A stretch of 64,000 nt of DNA, from assembly GCF_030272615.1 (NCBI RefSeq), contig NC_081406.1, positions 111,507,783-111,571,782 on the forward strand, written 5' to 3'. Every line of letters starts with the position of its first letter. Positions within the stretch are counted from its first letter, which is position 1. The notes under the pieces were generated by a model, which saw nothing but the letters and a program-made list of their open reading frames with translations, was not told the DNA's origin and did no database searches. Shown piece after piece: positions 44,919 through 56,610 of the stretch. Origin of the DNA: Cryptomeria japonica. Its lineage: Eukaryota; Streptophyta; Pinopsida; Cupressales; Cupressaceae. A program made the position numbers and the translations under genes.

Positions 44919-46500
44919 CTTCTTCACAAGCATGAGTAGCTGCCATATATTCTACTTCCATAGTGGACAAAGAAATCATAGCCTGTTGCTTACTCATCCA
45001 ACTAATTGCACCACCAAATAAAGTAAACACTAAGCAAGTTGGTGGATCTTCTTCTATCAATATCACCTGCCCAATCTGAATCTACATAACCATGAATATA
45101 AAGGGAAATCACATCTCCTACCAAATTTCCATGATAAAACAAAGAATACTCTGAGGTACCCTTCAAATATCAGAAGACTCTTTTAACTACATCCCAATGA
45201 TCTCTACTAGGATTAGACATATATCTAGAAAGAACTCCCAATGCTTGGGCAATGTTTGGTCTAGTATAGACCATAGCATACAAAAAACTTCCAACTGCAC
45301 TTTGGTAAGGAACTCTACTCATGTCTTCCATCTCTAATGAAAATGTAGGACAATCTGAAATAGATAATTTTGTTCCAACTGTAAAAGGAACACATAATGG
45401 TCTATAATCCTGCATTGTGAACCTCTATAAAATTGAATCCAGATACTTACTTTGGCCTAGACATAGCTTTCTATTCACTCTATCTCTTCTGATCTCCATT
45501 CCAAGAATGTGTTTTGCTGCACCAAGATCTTTCATTTCAAATTTAGCAACAAGTTGAGATTTTAGTTCTAAAATCATGCCTTTCCCTTTACCAATGAATA
45601 ACATGTTATCCACATATAATGCAATGTATAAGAATTGATCACCATCAGATTCATGATAAACATAGTGATCTAATTTAGAATGCTCAAATCCCAAAGTCAA
45701 CACATGTATCAAATTTTTGGTACGACATCCTAGGACTTTGTTTGAGGCTATACAAAGGTTTCTTTAATTTATAGACCAAATCACTTTTATCTTTTACCAC
45801 ATAGTGCTCTAGTTGTGTCATATAAATATCCTCTTCCAAATCACCATGAAGGAAAGCAATTTTCACATCCATTTGCTCAAGCTCTAAATAATAAGCATCA
45901 ACAATCGAAAGGAAAAATCTAATGTGTCTTTTTTGCAACAGGAAAAAAGATCTCACCATAATCAACACCCTCAACTTGAGAGTAGCCTTTCGCAACCAAC
46001 CTTGTTTTATACTTCTCAATACCTCCATGGAACCAATCTTTTCTAGCACACCAATTTACAACCAACATGTTTCTGTCCTTTAGGCATGGTACAAGATCCC
46101 ATGTATCATTCTTTTTCAAAGCTACCATTTCTTCTTCCATAGAAATCTTCTCGGATTATGCATCATTCATACCTAATGCCTCTTCTATAGATCTAGATTC
46201 ATCTAAATTAGTATTTAAAGGAAAAATACATCTTCAATCATCAGGTGAATACCTTTTAGGTGGTTGTCTATGTCTTGTAGACCTTCGAACAAGCTGAGTT
46301 GGAGGTTCTTCCTCCTCTTTTGAAGATTTAGAGCTAGATGAGCTCTCCTCAACTTCTTGCTATCTAGGGGTCTCGATTCAATTCTTTCAGGAATAGAAGG
46401 GAATTGAATCACATATTCCTTTTTAGTCTACTCTTGCTGCAATGTAATAGAAGGACCCTTAATTTCTCTAAAAATAACACTTCTACTATATATTACCTTT
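44919..46500 (-). pseudogene. Copia reverse transcriptase and start of RNase H
   Basis: Minus-strand order: QKVIYSRSVIFREIKG near 46480; MEEEMVALKKNDTWDLVP (46140); a FLHGDLEEDIYMTQ, VYKLKKPLYSLKQSPR part of RT; IALYVDNMLFIGKG (about 45620), where the catalytic YVDD is YVDN; LGAAKHILGMEI; VGSFLYAMVYTRPNIAQALGVLSRYM (45280); then the RNase H start. At least four stops or shifts. The Asp-to-Asn change alone would inactivate RT. Confidence 0.88.
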
Positions 46501-46504
46501 TGTG

Positions 46505-47030
46505 CAATAAAGTTTTTTCTGGTGTCTAGGGTGATGGTAGAAAAGTTGAATATAGATAGAAAACCTCATGAAGTACCTTATAAAGTCTCTTGGGTAAATG
46601 ATCATCAATAATTGTTGGTGAATGAGCAATAATTTGTTGAGTTTTAGATTGGTGAGTATAAGGATATGGTTTTATGTGATGTCTTACTCATGGATTGTTG
46701 TCATTTTCTATTGGGAAGACCCTGACAATTTTATTTAAGGACAATGTATGATGGTAGAGAGGAAACCTACCTAATGAAGAAGGATGGAAAATAAATTAGA
46801 CTAACTTATTTGTAGGAAGATGAGAAGGTGAAAGGCAAAACCAAGATTGTGATGTTTGGCAAGAAGGAACCTGTAAGTTGTGATGAAGTTGAAGCCATTT
46901 CAAGGCTTGAAAACACTAAGACAATCGATTTGCTTGATGGAGTGCTGATTGGGACAATCATGTGTCGATTTGTGGAGGAAAAAATCAGTGAACAAACAAA
47001 TATTCCAGGTGCAACAAAACTAGTTTAGAG
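46505..47030 (+). pseudogene. Gypsy protease fragment
   Basis: Plus-strand translation shows VEKLNIDRKPHEVPYKVSWV, GEYKDMVLCDVLLMDCCHFL and LLGRPWQFYLRTMYDGRE, the end of a plant chromovirus-type aspartic protease. After two stops an ORF from 46828 (MKGKTKIVMFGKKEPVS) continues the polyprotein linker for 66 codons. It lies immediately beside the break in the Copia element and in the opposite direction, so it belongs to DNA inserted there. No RT follows. Confidence 0.7.
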
Positions 47031-49449
47031 GGGAAGGAATGAAGATGCCATGGAAAGAGTGCAAGTACAAGCACCAAATGACACCTCTAGGTGTGAACCA
47101 AGGAGGGAAATGGTTTTTAACCCCATCATATCTGATATATGTTTATATTATGGTTTATATCCTTTTGTTGCAGGTTTCCAAGGAGTCAACAACAACATGG
47201 AGTTGGATGACACTCATGGGACATGAGTTTTCCCTTAGGGGGGTGTATGGTGCAGGAGCACCTAGGTGATCATATACTCCCATTTGGCCATCATGAGTTA
47301 TTTAAATTTATATGATTTAATAAGGTCTTGAAATACCAATTTTCATGTCATAAGGTCCTTGAGACCAAATTGTAATGTTTGGATTCAAGTTGAGGTCCTG
47401 ATTGTCCCATTGTGGTAAAAAATGCCATAATAAGGTGAAAATATGTATAAGGCATCCAATGTGATGATCCACCATGTATAAGGGGCATTTTGGCCTATTA
47501 GAATGTATTAATCATGGTTTGAAGCCATATAGGTTCCATTTTAAGTTTGGAGTCAAGTTATGCAAAAGTTGTCCTTAATGACAAAAGTTGTCACAAACAA
47601 ATTTTGCACCACAATTGGTGATTAATTGTTTGTTTGTTAATAAAAATTCAAAATGAAGTTATAGCTATTGTAGGAGACTTGGGAGTTATTTAAAAATGGA
47701 CTCTCCATGACCAAGAGGTCGGTAGGACAATGTAACTAAGCACAATCAATGAAAATCTAAGTTTTACCCTGCAGTTTTTGAGTTTTTCAACGTTACAGAT
47801 TGCTATACTCAAGTTTTGCTTGCCTTAAAATGTTCATTTGCTTAGAAAATCCTTTTAATGTATTAGAGGGGTGTGTTGGTTCCCAAAATGGATGATGAGT
47901 TTACATTGCTACAGGGCAGAGACCAAGCTGATTTCCTCCAAATATCTATGGAGAGCCACCTCCAACTTTCAATATCTGTCAGACTTGGACCAACAATAAC
48001 AAGGATAGAAAGTCCTTCTGCACTTTAGGCTTTGTAGAACCAGGGAGGGTGATCCCTTCAATAATATTTCCTCTCTGCAACGATACTCAGGGACTTACTA
48101 AAACAAAGCAAATTATCTTATAATAAGACTTGACAAAAAGGGAGAATGCTCAAGGATGGAAAATCCTTCAGTGACCCTCAACCTTAAGTCGGAGTATGAG
48201 AGAGGGTGGGATGACTTTTAGAAAATACATAAAACTCAACAAATGAAATTCTGATATTTATAAGATTCATTATGAGAAATCATAAAGAAGATAAACTGGA
48301 AGCTAAAAACCCAATGACATTTGCTAGCAAATACTAGTGCCTTATTCATTTGGGTTACAGAGTCTATGAAAAGTGTTACTAGAAATCTGATAAAATTTCA
48401 TCTAATAGCTGGTCTAGCCTAAAACAATATTGCCTTACAATATTGTTCTGCTTACAATCCTTCACCTGAACTACTTATCAAATCCTATGGCAAGCCTCAT
48501 TTTCTCTATAATCTCATTCAAGCATTTTAATTAACCCCTTGGACTAAAGCATTGAATGGAAGAATACATACATCATAACAATGCAATAAACAAACAAAAC
48601 CCTTGATCCCATTTGCTTAAAAGAAGATTAAATCGCACACATGAGAGTAAAGATTAGGAAAATATATTTGCATTAATATCATAAGGTATCTTTTATCAGA
48701 TGATAGCCAACAAGTTCAAATACAAAATAACTCACTTGAAAAAGGGAACTTGTAACTGCTCTATTACTTTTTTGCTCTGCAAAATAACATTACAATCCCT
48801 GCTATTTCCTACGACTCTCTAGAACTACTTGGAACCTAACCCTATAGAACAGATCTATTTTACAGAGATATTTCTCAGAAAATTCGGACCCTAACTAATG
48901 GCCTTGAATTCCCTTTTATAGAAGAAAAGGGAGCAACAAGCTTTAGGCCAAAAGACATTTGTCATCAAAACCAAGCCTTAAAGGCTGTACACAATTCTGT
49001 TACAAAATTGTTGACATGTCCATGCGCTGGCACTTGTGAATCATCGTTCTTAACTGAAAAATTGGTAGGGGCAAAACTATTTGAGCCATGCTGTTATCAC
49101 TCTGACACCTTTAGATGGAGTGTGAGATGTTGCATTTTTTGTCCTATAGAGCATTTCCCTTCCTAAGAAAGAAAATAGGATCTCGACAAGAGGAAAAATT
49201 GCCTCTAAAACTAGAGGAGGAGCTCAACCTTCATGCCCAAGATTAGAGGCAGTGGGAGGGGGAGTTAGAGGGTAAACATAATATGCTAGGGAGGGGTCAC
49301 AACTTCCATGTAGCTACATGGATGGACTGCTACCACTCCCTACCTAGACATGTTCCTTTTTCATTCCTTTGCGGGCTCTCTCTCAGAACCCCCTGCCACC
49401 CAGTGACTGAGTAGACACAGAGGCTGTGCCATGCGTGACCTTTATTCAT
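47031..49449. other. Inserted non-coding DNA, partly LTR-like
   Basis: A purine-rich TTAGGGGGGTG at about 47235, followed by TGGTGCAGGAGCACC near 47247, looks like a polypurine tract and LTR start belonging to the Gypsy fragment. No LTR end or second copy was found. 47900-49449 has no coding potential that I recognise. Confidence 0.4.
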
Positions 49450-52105
49450 AAGAAAAGGCTCTCATCCTCCCTCTAGAAATCCTCCCCACTTTCACATCCC
49501 CTATGGAAATAGACATACTCACACATGAGAGAAAAAATCCATCCGGTATCATAGAGTATATTGCAACTCCATCTACAAGCTTGCTCAAACATCATTTCCT
49601 CTGCAGAAGGAAAGAATGCATTTAGAAAATGAAAAGGCTTCATACTCTTCTACCAATTCGATCACCACCTTGTTGTATTTATAGTTGAAAAATACTTCAT
49701 CAAGTAGTGCCTATTATTGAAACATCATCACTCTGGTGTCCTCAATTTACTCTGCCAGCTATGGACACTAGAATTCATGCATATCACATGTACTGCATTC
49801 TTTTGTCAAGGTCCATCTGATGCGAGTGATTTTATCCTGATTTTATTCTTCCATGGGTGTACATTTTTCTTCTTTAGGATCTTTACCAATAGACAAATCT
49901 CTGAATTCATCAGAGAACTCGTGATCCATCACACTTGAACTGGAAGATTATCCAAATCCTTTCACATCTCTGGGCTATCATCTTTGACTATCCAACCAAT
50001 TCTGAATCAACAAGTCTGAATCCCTTTCATTCTACCTTTTCCCGCAAGCTACGACTAGTGCCTCTGAAATCTCTCCAAACTTCTCATTTGAAACTCAACC
50101 ACATATCCTATCCAACTTGACAAATCTAACGATCATTTCTTGCCGACTTAGCACTTTGACTTTCCATCTGTATCTGTGGACCCACAAAATACTGACTGAA
50201 TAGTGCCATATCATCCTTCGACCAAACTCCGTCAGCAGCCTCTCCATAGGTTTTCTTGATTAGCCTAGGACACATGGCATCATATTGTGATGCCATAATC
50301 CATAATCTCCCTACAACTTCCATCGCAAGAATGCGAGGGTTGTCTGATCTGTTCAATCTTTACCGATTTGCATACTGCCCGTTTAACTCTTCCAGGATTT
50401 AAAAGTCGAGCACCTTTTACCTCAAGATAAAACATCTCCATTCATTTTGAGCATGTGCAAACTGATAGGACTATTAGTAGATCGACCTTTATCACCTGGG
50501 AATGGGTAACAAAATGCTTTCAATCGGTTACACTGCTAACCCTGCCGATTTCTATTGATAACACGTGACACAATCTCATGATGCTGCGGTCATTAAAATC
50601 CTCGCATCTTTGATCATGAGGAAGCGCTAGCCATTGGATCCATCCTATCTTTAGAAAATAGTCAGAGTACTTAGGATTCTTTGGACTTTAAGAAAATACA
50701 AGCGCGGGCATAAATATTTTAAAAGGAGACCGGTAATAGGAATTTTATGTGCATGACTTAGGGAAATTATTATTTCTCAAACCGATTGATCATCACTTAA
50801 TGCTTAGGAAATAAGATGGCCCCGCTCATGGAAAGGGTACCCACAACTTTAAGTGGGAAAAAAGAAGTAACAATAGAAAATATCATTGCTAGGGTTGTCT
50901 TCACAAAATGTAAGAATTTTTGACAAACCCTAAACCCTAGACCTTGGATCGTTCACAGAGGATACAAGTAAAACCTGAAAAATCAATGTTTTCAGCTCAA
51001 AAATTTAAAATTTCATGCAATCAATTTTCAGAGCTATCAGGGTGAATCCTCTACAATTTCCCTTTGGTTTCATCTCATGTCATTCTATTTTGTAAAAGTT
51101 ATATCCGATTTGGTGAAAATTGTCAAAACCCTAGTCTAGGGTAACCCGAGGAAATATAAAATACATTAGGGGTCACTTCCACATTGATAAATCCATGTAA
51201 AGGCATGGAATGACCCTTACAAGAATTTATTTTTTTTCCTATTCTTTGGAAGGTTCCATGATAAGGTTAATATGTGCTAAGGATAACACAAAGTCTGATT
51301 TTGTGTCTTGAACTATGATTAGCAACATGTTGGTGGTGAAGAAGGTGGACCAATTGTAAGATGTATATTGGGAGACTAGAAGGAGGCAGTGAGGGGTGTG
51401 GTGAAGGTATTCCAATATATTCCAAGGGTTGGCAATGCCAAATACCCAAGCCTATGAAGAAAGATTATGACTATCCTAATGACAGTGCCTAGGACCTTGA
51501 TAGTGCAAAAGTGGGTTAGAGTAATCCAAAATTGAAAGGGGTATGGAGGGATTTTGTGTGTGTGTGGAGTGTAGGGAACAAGTAGAGAAGATCTCCATCA
51601 CCAGTGTTAATGTTTGAGAGTGTTGTGAGGAAAGGATGACTGTCCTAAGTATTTATGACTATCATAAAGAGACAATGTTGCAACAGTAGGTTTCGTTTTG
51701 ACCTTTAGGGTGGAAGGGAGGGCCAAGGATAGCTTGTCTAGGAGGAAGAGACATTTCACAAACATCTTGATGTCCCTTGAGTTGATGAACATCCTTTGGC
51801 TATGTGTGTTGTACCTATGGATAGTTTGGAGACCTATTAGGGGTTGATTTTGTGTGTGTGGGGTTTTGAGAGTTTGGTGTGACCTAGTAGCTGGAGAGAC
51901 TCAAATTGATCTTGAGCAAGTGAAATAGGCTTGGGCTAATGTATTTCAATGATTGGGAGAAGGTTTGGAGGCATGAGTCTATTCTTAGTGAGTTGTAAGC
52001 TTGTGAACACCTAGTAGCCTTGTGAGGTATCTTGTGAGTTGATGAATGGTTGTCACCCATTTGAATAGGTGAGTTGGAAGAAAGATATCCCTAAGTTGTG
52101 TTCAT
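49450..52105 (-). other. Unidentified 2.6-kb segment, copy 1
   Basis: Not Copia. On the minus strand it has AAACCCTA telobox words near 50930 (plus-strand AAACCCTAAACCCTAG), an AT-rich TATA-like tract near 50720, then a 76-codon ORF at 50126-50356 (WSKDDMALFSQYFVGPQIQ). The same ORF is frameshifted in copy 2. No family recognised; a captured host sequence or an LTR are both possible. Confidence 0.4.
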
Positions 52106-53932
52106 CCATTGAGTTTGTTGGGTTCTCTACACCAAGTCCCAAAGCTTGTATCCTTTCACACCATAACTGTATCTGATGAAGATATATTTCATATCCTTGT
52201 TCTCTAACTTTGTTCACTTCTCCTTTGGCACATCTGCATATGCCTGATTACAAAAAACTCTATGATGTCTCAATGAAGGCTTGTGACCCGATCATGCTTC
52301 CATATGATTTTTATCAACAAGGGCTGATGTAGGAGACCTATTAATCAGGTAGCAAGCAGTGGCAATAGCTTCAGCCCAAAACTTTTGTTCTAGGCTAGCA
52401 CCACTCAACATACTCCTAGCTTTCTCCATCAGTGTCTTGTTCATTCTTTCTATAACTCCATTCTGTTGTGGAGAATACAAATTTTTCTTCTATCTATTAA
52501 TGCCAGAGTCTTTAGAGAATCTATCAAAATCATTAGAGTAAAATTCACTATCATTATCACTCCTCAAACATTTAGTTTTCTTTCCATTCTGCAACTCAAC
52601 CATTGCTTTAAATTTTTTAAAACAACTAAAAACTTTCGATTTACTCTTTAGAAAGTATACCCATGTCCTACTAAAATCATCAATAAATGAAACATAATAT
52701 GTGAATTTTGCAATAGAAGGAAGATCTACAAGATCAAACACATCATAATAAATAAGATCCAAAACATCACAAGATTTATGAGAACTCGAGTTAAACTGAA
52801 CGCGATTTTGTTTTACATAAATGCAATGCTCACAGAAATCAAAGTCAATATTACAATCATTCAAACCTTCAATGAGGTTTTTAATTTTGACGGTCCTTAG
52901 ACCATTTTCTCTAATGTGGCCAAGCCTCTAGTGCCATAATGTAGTCTTCTCTGCAGGCAACTTTTTTTCAAAAGAAAAGGCATCCTTAGGCACCAAAAAG
53001 CCATGTCCATCCGCTAAAGGTGAAACCCTCAAATCTTCCAATGAAGTATCCATAGATTTACTTTTTATAGAAGTGATATTACACTCAATAATGGATGCCT
53101 TTATCTTATACAAAGTGACAAATTTGACACCTCTATCAATCACCATAGCACCCTTAACCATTTTACATCTTGCATCAGAAAATACTACCTACTCACCCAC
53201 ATCTACCATTTTTCTCATGGATAATAAGTTTCATTTTACTGCAGGGATATGCAACACACAGCTAATCCTTTTTATTCTACCATCAGAAAACTTGATTCTA
53301 ACTTTACCCTGAACAACAATTTCTAAATGTGAATCATCACCCAAATACACCTTACCTCCATTAAATTATTCATATTCAGAAAATCAATCTCTATTGGAAG
53401 TCATATGAAAAGATTCATTTGAGTCATTTAACGATGCGTCATTACCTACATGAGTAGCCAAAGCTACAATAGATGCATCACCATATTCCTTCTTAGACTT
53501 ATAATCAGAATCAAACTTATTTTTCTTCTTTGCATTCCTTATGGATGTGTCCCGATTTATCATAATTCCAACAAATGACGTTGGACTTTCTATGAGATTT
53601 CAATCTCCCTCTAGACTTGGATTTATTACGCTTCACATTCTTCTTGCTTTTTTCCTTTTGTCTTCTATGAACAATTAGAGATTCCTTGGAACTGATGGAT
53701 GCCTTCCTCCACATCTCTTCACCAAGAAAGGAACCCACCACATATTTAGACTTCAAAACAATATAAGTACTCCCGATAGCTATAAGAAGAGAATCCCACG
53801 AATCTGGTAAAGAACAAAGAAAGATCTGACATTTCTCCTCCTCATCCATCTTGACACCAACAGATACCAGTTGAGCCACCAATAAATTGAATGCTTCTAG
53901 GTAGTCTGTAATCCGTCCACCCTCTTACATTC
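52106..53932 (-). pseudogene. Copia gag-protease-integrase, copy 1
   Basis: Minus-strand order: FLRKKLYSFRM, TAA, EGGRITDYLEAFN (gag); VAQLVSVGVKMDEEEK; a knuckle CWNYDKSGHIHKEC with the second Cys replaced by Tyr; a protease SFHMTSNRD where the expected D-S-G reads D-S-N; GAG-pre-integrase with a LWH end; integrase core with FIDDFSRTWVYFLKSKS, RSDNDSEF and PQQNGVIERMN; ends GYKLWDL. The catalytic D,D-E positions of integrase can be followed. Several stops are visible. Confidence 0.85.
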
Positions 53933-53954
53933 TAAATGAATACAATTTCTTCCT

Positions 53955-56610
53955 CAAGAAAAGGCTTTCATGCTCCCTCTGGAAATCCTCCCCAGTTTCA
54001 CATTCCCTATGGAAATAGACATACTCACACATGAGAGAAAAAATCCATCCGGTATCACAAAGTATATTGCAACTCCATCTACAAGCTTGCTCAAACATCA
54101 TTTCCTCTGCAGAAGGAAAAAATGCATTTAGAAAATAAAAAGGCTTCATACTATTCTACCAATTCGATCACCACCTTGTTGTATTAATAGTTGAACAATA
54201 CTTCATCAAGTAGTGCCTGTTATTGAAACATCATCACTCTGGTGTCCTCAATTTACTCTGCGAGCTATGGACACTAGAATTCATGCATATCACATGTACT
54301 GCATTCTTTTGTCAAGGTCCATCTGATGCGAGTGATTTTATCCTGATTTTATTCTTCCATGGGTGTACATTTTTCTTCTTTAGGATCTTTGCCAATAGAG
54401 AAATCTTTGAATTCATCAGAGAACTCATGATCTATTACACTTGAACTGGAAGCTTATCCAAATCCTTTCACATCTCTGGGCTATCATCTTTGACTATCCA
54501 ACCAATCCTGAATTGACAAGTCTGAATCCCTTTCATTCTGCCTTTTCCCGCGAGCTACGACTAGTGCCTCTAAAATCTCTCCTAACTTCTCATTTGAAAC
54601 TCAACCACATATCCTATCCAACTTGACAAATCTAACGGTCATTTCTTGCCAACTTAGCACTTTGACTTTCAATCTGTATCTGTGGACCCACAAAATCCTG
54701 ACTGAATAGTGCCATATCATCCTTCGACCAAACTCTGTCAGCAACCTCTCTGTAGGTCTTCCTGATTAGCCTAGGACATGTGGCATCATATCATGATGCC
54801 GTAGTCCATAATCTCCCTACAACTTCCATCATAGGAATATGAGGGCTGTCTGATCTGTTCAATCTTTACCGCTTTGCATACTGCCCATTTAACTCTTCTA
54901 GGATTTAAAAGTCAAGCACCTTTAACCTCAGGATAAAACATCTCCATTCATCCTGAGCACATGCAAACTGATGGGACTGTTAGTAGATCAACCTTTGCTG
55001 CCTGGGAACTAATAACAGAATGCTTTTGACTGGTTACACTGCTAACCCTGTCGGTTACTACCGATAACATGCGACACAATCTCGTGATGCCGCGGTCATT
55101 AAAATCCTCGCATCTTTGATCACAGGGAAGTGATAGCCATTGGATCCATCCTATCTTTAGCAAATAGTCAGAGTACTTAGGATTCTTTGGACTTTAAGAA
55201 AATACAAGCGCGGGCATAAATATTTTAAAAGGAGACCGGTAATAGGAATGTTATGTGCATCACTTAGGGAAATTATTATTTCTCAAACCGGTTGATCATC
55301 ACTTAATGCTTAGGAAATAAGATGGCCCCGCTCATGGAAAGGGTACCCACAACTTTAAGTGGGAAAAAAGAAGTAACAATAGAAAACATCATTTCTAGGG
55401 TTTTCTTCACAAAATGTAAGAAGTGTTGACGAACCCTAAACCCTAGACCTTGGATCGTTCACAGAGGATACAAGTAAAACCTGAAAAATAAATGTTTTCA
55501 GCTCAAAAATTTAAAATTTCATGCAGTCAATTTTCAAAGCTATCAAGTTGAATCCTCTACAACATCCCTTCGGTTTCATCTCATGTCATTCTATTTTATA
55601 AAATTTATATCCGATTTGGTGAAAATTGTCAAAACCCTAGTCTAGGGTAACCTGAGGAAATATAAAATGCATTAGGGGTCACTTCCACATTGATAAATCC
55701 ATGTAAAGGAATGGAATGACCCTTACAAGAATTTATTTTTTTCCTATTCTTTGCAAGGTTCCATGATAAGGTTAATATGTGCTAAGGATGACACAGAGTC
55801 TAATTTTGTGTCTCGAACTGTGATTAGCAACATGTTGGTGGTGAAGAAGGTGGACCAATTGTAAGATGTATATTGGGAGACTAGAAGGAGGCAGTCAGGG
55901 GTGTGGTGAAGGTATTCCAACATATTCCAAGGGTTGGAAATGCCAAATACCCAAGCCTATGAAGAAATATTATAATTGTCCTAATGATAGTGTGTAGGAC
56001 CTTGACAGTGCAAAAGTGGGTTAGAGTAATCCAAAATTGAAAGGGGTATGGAGGGAGTTGGTGTGTGTGTGGAGTGTAGGGAACAAGTAGAGAAGAGCTC
56101 CATCACCAGTGTTAATGTTTGAGAGTGTTGTGAGGAAAGGATGACTGTCCTAAGTATTTATGACTATCATAAAGAGGCAGTGTTACAACAATAGGTTTCC
56201 TTTTGACCTTTAGGGTGGAAGGGAGGGCCAAGGATATCTTGTCTAGGAGGAAGAGACATTTCACAAAGATCTTGATGTCCCTTGAGTTGATGAACATACT
56301 TGGGCTATGTGTGTTGTACCTATGGATAGTTTGGAGACCTATTAGGGGTTGATTTTGTGTGTGTGGGGTTTTGAGAGTTTGGTGTGACCTAGTAGTTGGA
56401 GAGACTCAAATTGATCTTGAGCAAGTGAAATAGGCCTGGTCTAATGTATTTCAATGATTGGGAGAAGGTTTGGAGGCATGAGTCTATTCTTGGTGAGTTG
56501 TAAGATTGTGAACACCTAGTAGCTTTGTGAGGTATCTTGTGAGTTGATGAATGGTTGTCACCCATTTGAATAGGTGAGTTGGGAGAAAGATATCCCTAAG
56601 TTGTGTTCAT
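53955..56610 (-). other. Unidentified 2.6-kb segment, copy 2
   Basis: Counterpart of 49450-52105, with the telobox word at about 55432-55447 and the same order of landmarks. The short ORF of copy 1 is broken here. A 71-codon ORF at 54948-55163 is part of the same decayed region. No function proposed. Confidence 0.4.

Larger units (their letters stand above)
49450..53932. repeat. 4.5-kb direct repeat, copy 1
   Basis: Begins AAGAAAAGGCTCTCATCC and ends in CCACCCTCTTACATTCT. It aligns over its whole length with 53955-58430, mostly by substitutions with few indels. It consists of about 2.6 kb of unidentified sequence (49450-52105) joined to the integrase-protease-gag part of the Copia element (52106-53932, minus strand). 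Only about 20 bp of gag separates the two copies. Confidence 0.9.

Noticed and set aside
50928-50945. Interstitial telomere array
   Set aside because: Only two AAACCCT units; it fits a telobox or chance better than a telomeric insertion.
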